Assembly: GCF_027214045.1 (NCBI RefSeq)
Contig: NZ_JAPWHE010000003.1
Location: 44,158-108,157 of the forward strand
Origin: Castellaniella denitrificans
GTDB taxonomy: Bacteria; Pseudomonadota; Gammaproteobacteria; Burkholderiales; Burkholderiaceae_B
Direction of reading: 5' to 3'
Length of the DNA: 64,000 nt
The position numbers and the translations under genes were made by a program. This document shows, in pieces, positions 61,955 to 64,000 of this stretch. The notes beneath the pieces were generated by a model that saw only the letters and a list, made by a program, of their open reading frames with translations, was not told the DNA's origin and ran no database searches. Positions within the stretch are counted from its first letter, which is position 1; each line of letters begins with the position of its first letter.

Positions 61955-63238
61955 TCAGCCGAAGACGCGGGGCACCCAGAGCGCGATGTCGGGCGCGATC
62001 GCCAGCAGGGCGACCATGACCAGCATCATGATCACGAAGGGGAGGGCGCCGGCGATGACTTCGTTCATGCTGCCCGAGGTGCGCAGGCTCTGGACCACGA
62101 ACAGGTTCAGGCCGACCGGCGGGGTGATCAGCGCGCATTCAACCAGGATGATGATGACGATGCCCAGCCACACCGGGTCGAAGCCCAGGGCGAACATGAT
62201 GGGCGCGACGATGGGGATGGTGGTGATCATCATCGCCAGGGTCTCCATGAAGCAGCCCAGCACCAGGTAGAACAGCACCAGAACCAGCAGCATGACCGTG
62301 GGCGAGACGCCCAGGCCGCTGATGGTGTCGATCAGCGCGTTGGTCAGGCCGGTGGCGGACATGATGAAGTTCAGGAAGGCCGCGCCGATCACGATGAGCA
62401 TGATCATGGCCGAGGATTTCATGGTGCCCTCGAGGGCGTCGCGCAGCATCGGCCAGTTCAGGCGGCCCTGGAACAGGGCCAGGCACAGCGCGCCGACCAC
62501 GCCCAGCGCCGCCGCTTCCGTGGGCGTGGCGATGCCGGCGTAGATCGAGCCCACCACCAGCAGGAAGATGCCGATCGGCGGCACGAGCTGGACCAGGCTG
62601 CGGGCACGCGCGCCCCAGGACGCCCTGACCCGCTGGCCGCCCCATTGCGGTCGCAGGAGGCAGGCGGTCGCGATGGCCAGCATGAACATCGCGGCCAGGG
62701 CCAGTCCCGGGACGATGCCCGCCAGGTAGAGCTTGGGCACCGACGTGTTGGTCAGCACGCCATAGATCACCAGATTGATGGACGGCGGGATCAGGATGCC
62801 CAGCGTGCCGCCGGCCGCGATGCTGCCCAGGAACAGCGACGGGTTGTAGCCCTGCTTTTTGATCTGCGGGATGGCGACCGTGCCGACGGTGGCCGCCGTC
62901 GCCACGCTGGAGCCGGACGTGGCGGCGAACAGCGCGCTCGCGCCGATGTTGGCGTGCATCAGGCCGCCGGGCAGCCACGACAGCCACAGGCTCATGGCGC
63001 CGTACATGCTTTCGGCCATGCCCGAGCGCAGCAGGATTTCGCCCAGGAGGATGAACAGCGGGATGGCGACCATCAGGAATTCGTTGCTGGTGCTCCAGGA
63101 CACCTCGCCCATGGCCTGGGTGAGGGGCAGCATCGAATACAGCGGATCCAGGATCAGGCCGAGCACGCCGAGCGCGGCGCCGACCGGGATGCTCAGGCCC
63201 AGCAGGGCGAGCAGGAGAATGAGGGCGGTGGCGATCAT
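61955..63238 (-). CDS. TRAP transporter large permease (DctM family, second system)
   Basis: Large TRAP subunit, 427 residues, about 12 helices. Signatures: AIPLFILLGEILLRSGMAE, ATSGSSVATAATVGTVAIPQ, GTLGILIPPSINLVIYGVLT and LGCFMETLAMMITTIPIVAP. The ATG shares bases with the small-permease stop (ATGA). The system's binding protein is expected beyond the right edge. Confidence 0.93.
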   Translation of the reverse strand: MIATALILLLALLGLSIPVGAALGVLGLILDPLYSMLPLTQAMGEVSWSTSNEFLMVAIPLFILLGEILLRSGMAESMYGAMSLWLSWLPGGLMHANIGASALFAATSGSSVATAATVGTVAIPQIKKQGYNPSLFLGSIAAGGTLGILIPPSINLVIYGVLTNTSVPKLYLAGIVPGLALAAMFMLAIATACLLRPQWGGQRVRASWGARARSLVQLVPPIGIFLLVVGSIYAGIATPTEAAALGVVGALCLALFQGRLNWPMLRDALEGTMKSSAMIMLIVIGAAFLNFIMSATGLTNALIDTISGLGVSPTVMLLVLVLFYLVLGCFMETLAMMITTIPIVAPIMFALGFDPVWLGIVIIILVECALITPPVGLNLFVVQSLRTSGSMNEVIAGALPFVIMMLVMVALLAIAPDIALWVPRVFG

Positions 63239-63855
63239 GGCGCGTCCCCTTCGACCAGCCGCTTGCCGGCCTCGGCCTCGGCGTCGGCTTCTTCCTGGGT
63301 GCTGCGTACGCCGCAGATGTCGCGCACGGTGCGCAGGTCGCCCGTCACCAGGGCGATGGTCGAACGCAGCAGCATCAGGGCCAGCACCACGCACAGCCAC
63401 AGCAGGCCCGCGACCCACAGGATTTGCGGGATCCACAGTGGCGTGGCGAAGGTCGTGTTGGCGGTCGACTGGTTGTCCCAGGACAGGCCGGCGACCGTGG
63501 CGGCATAGCGGGTCCAGTACACGATGAACACGCCCAGGACGACCAGGGCGAGCCAGTCGAAGACGGCGCCCACGCGCGGCGGCAGGTATTGGTACAGCGC
63601 GTCGATGCGGATGTTGGCGCGTTGCAGGGTGGCGAACGACAAGGCCCAGGCGATGCTGATGGCAAAGGCGTAGCCGGACAGCTCGTCGGCGCCGCCCAGG
63701 GGTTTGCCCAGGAAATAGCGCGCCAGCACGTCGCCCGTGATGTAGAGGGCGCTGGCCAGGGTCAGGCCGCCGGCCACCCAGATGGCGGCGCGGGAGAGCG
63801 CGTTCGCCTTGCGCAGCAAGCCGTCGAGCGCGCGGTATCGGTCGGATGTGTTCAT
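63235..63855 (-). CDS. TRAP transporter small permease (DctQ family, second system)
   Basis: Small TRAP subunit, 206 residues, four helices. GDVLARYFLGKPLGGADELSGY near residues 42-63 and LQRANIRIDALYQYLPPR near 77-94 are the family core. A charged C-terminal tail of about 35 residues extends past the last helix. The upstream sequence runs into the G/C homopolymer tract at the window end, so its promoter region is not reliable. Confidence 0.9.
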   Translation of the reverse strand: MNTSDRYRALDGLLRKANALSRAAIWVAGGLTLASALYITGDVLARYFLGKPLGGADELSGYAFAISIAWALSFATLQRANIRIDALYQYLPPRVGAVFDWLALVVLGVFIVYWTRYAATVAGLSWDNQSTANTTFATPLWIPQILWVAGLLWLCVVLALMLLRSTIALVTGDLRTVRDICGVRSTQEEADAEAEAGKRLVEGDAP

Positions 63856-63880
63856 GATGGGTCCGGGATCGGAGCGGGCC

Positions 63881-64000
63881 GGCGGGGGGGGGCCGGGGCG
63901 GGGGGGGGGGGCCCCCCCCCGGCCCCCCCCCCCCCGTAGTGGCCGCGGATGACCCCAGAATTGGCGAGCGGGCGCGGGTGTGGGGGGGAAGTTTTAAAAA
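63881..64000. other. Low-complexity G/C homopolymer tract, probable contig-end artefact
   Basis: 63881-63935 consists almost only of long G runs and C runs, with one A-poor mirror-like block of 10 Gs, 9-10 Cs and 14 Cs. The last 65 bases contain no recognisable gene and end in AAAAA. This is unlike any other part of the window and typical of error-rich read ends in an assembly. Confidence 0.75.

Noticed and set aside
63881..63935. G/C runs as a G-quadruplex, origin or phase-variable tract
   Set aside because: The run pattern is at the very end of the sequence and next to disordered bases, which fits read-end error better than a functional repeat.

Overview
The window is 64 kb of GC-rich bacterial chromosome, densely packed and full of ATGA/GTGA stop-start overlaps. 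Gene content and order point to a betaproteobacterium of the order Burkholderiales, most likely the Alcaligenaceae (Bordetella/Achromobacter/Castellaniella-like). Supporting signs are Bordetella-like GlyQ and Prs sequences, the chain lolB-ispE-tRNA-Gln-prs-rplY-pth, the AmgK-MurU peptidoglycan recycling pair, lptD-surA-rsmA, and several DctPQM TRAP systems. This placement comes from recognising families, not from a search. The left edge cuts metN. The right edge ends in a G/C homopolymer tract that looks like a contig-end artefact.

Layout. 1-4101: two amino-acid ABC importers (metNIQ, glnHPQ). 4141-6761 (minus): a DUF6776 membrane protein, murU, amgK. 6926-11635: the envelope operon lptD-surA-rsmA. 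11649-17319 (minus): glyQ-glyS-gmhB-plsC-ygjP-gloA. 17425-21527: crotonase, class I fumarase, CitE-like lyase, thyA. 21583-22005 (minus): an OsmC protein. 22201-27090: an unusual cbb3-type oxidase cluster (a CcoS-like segment fused to CcoN, CcoO, a mono-haem CcoP-like protein, SCO, a polytopic membrane protein) followed by coq7. 27173-27363: a candidate small RNA with its own promoter and terminator. 27428-31154: gltS and an IclR regulator, divergent from a succinate-semialdehyde dehydrogenase, with a palindromic operator between them. 31285-40877: a surface-glycan locus (polyprenol-phosphate sugar-phosphotransferase, TviB/WbpO, TviC/WbpP, MVIN-type flippase, two GT4 enzymes and a GT4-GT4 fusion). 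41004-48935: a GntR-controlled catabolic cluster with a TRAP importer, FAH-family hydrolase, cupin, two SDRs, a Dabb protein and an HpcH/HpaI aldolase. 48943-53139: phosphomannomutase, FAD-linked oxidase, RidA and MutM. 53225-59829: a TPR protein, lolB, ispE, tRNA-Gln, prs, rplY, pth and a CPBP-family membrane protein. 59857-63855 (minus): TRAP small and large permeases, a DUF2848 protein and an amidase.

How the parts work together. Much of the window serves the envelope: LPS transport (LptD), outer-membrane protein folding (SurA), lipoprotein insertion (LolB), LPS heptose (GmhB), phospholipid (PlsC), peptidoglycan recycling (AmgK/MurU) and a GalNAcA-type glycan (TviB/TviC plus glycosyltransferases). 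The rest is uptake and catabolism of organic acids and amino acids. Two transporter operons carry a hairpin-plus-U-tract directly after the binding-protein gene, a likely device for making more binding protein than permease.

The strongest leads for something undescribed are the small RNA with a CUCCUCC loop, the CcoS-CcoN fusion oxidase cluster, the LptD with no cysteines in its mature part, the fused tandem glycosyltransferase, and the GntR catabolic cluster whose substrate is unknown. No CRISPR array, insertion sequence, prophage or recognisable defence system was found.
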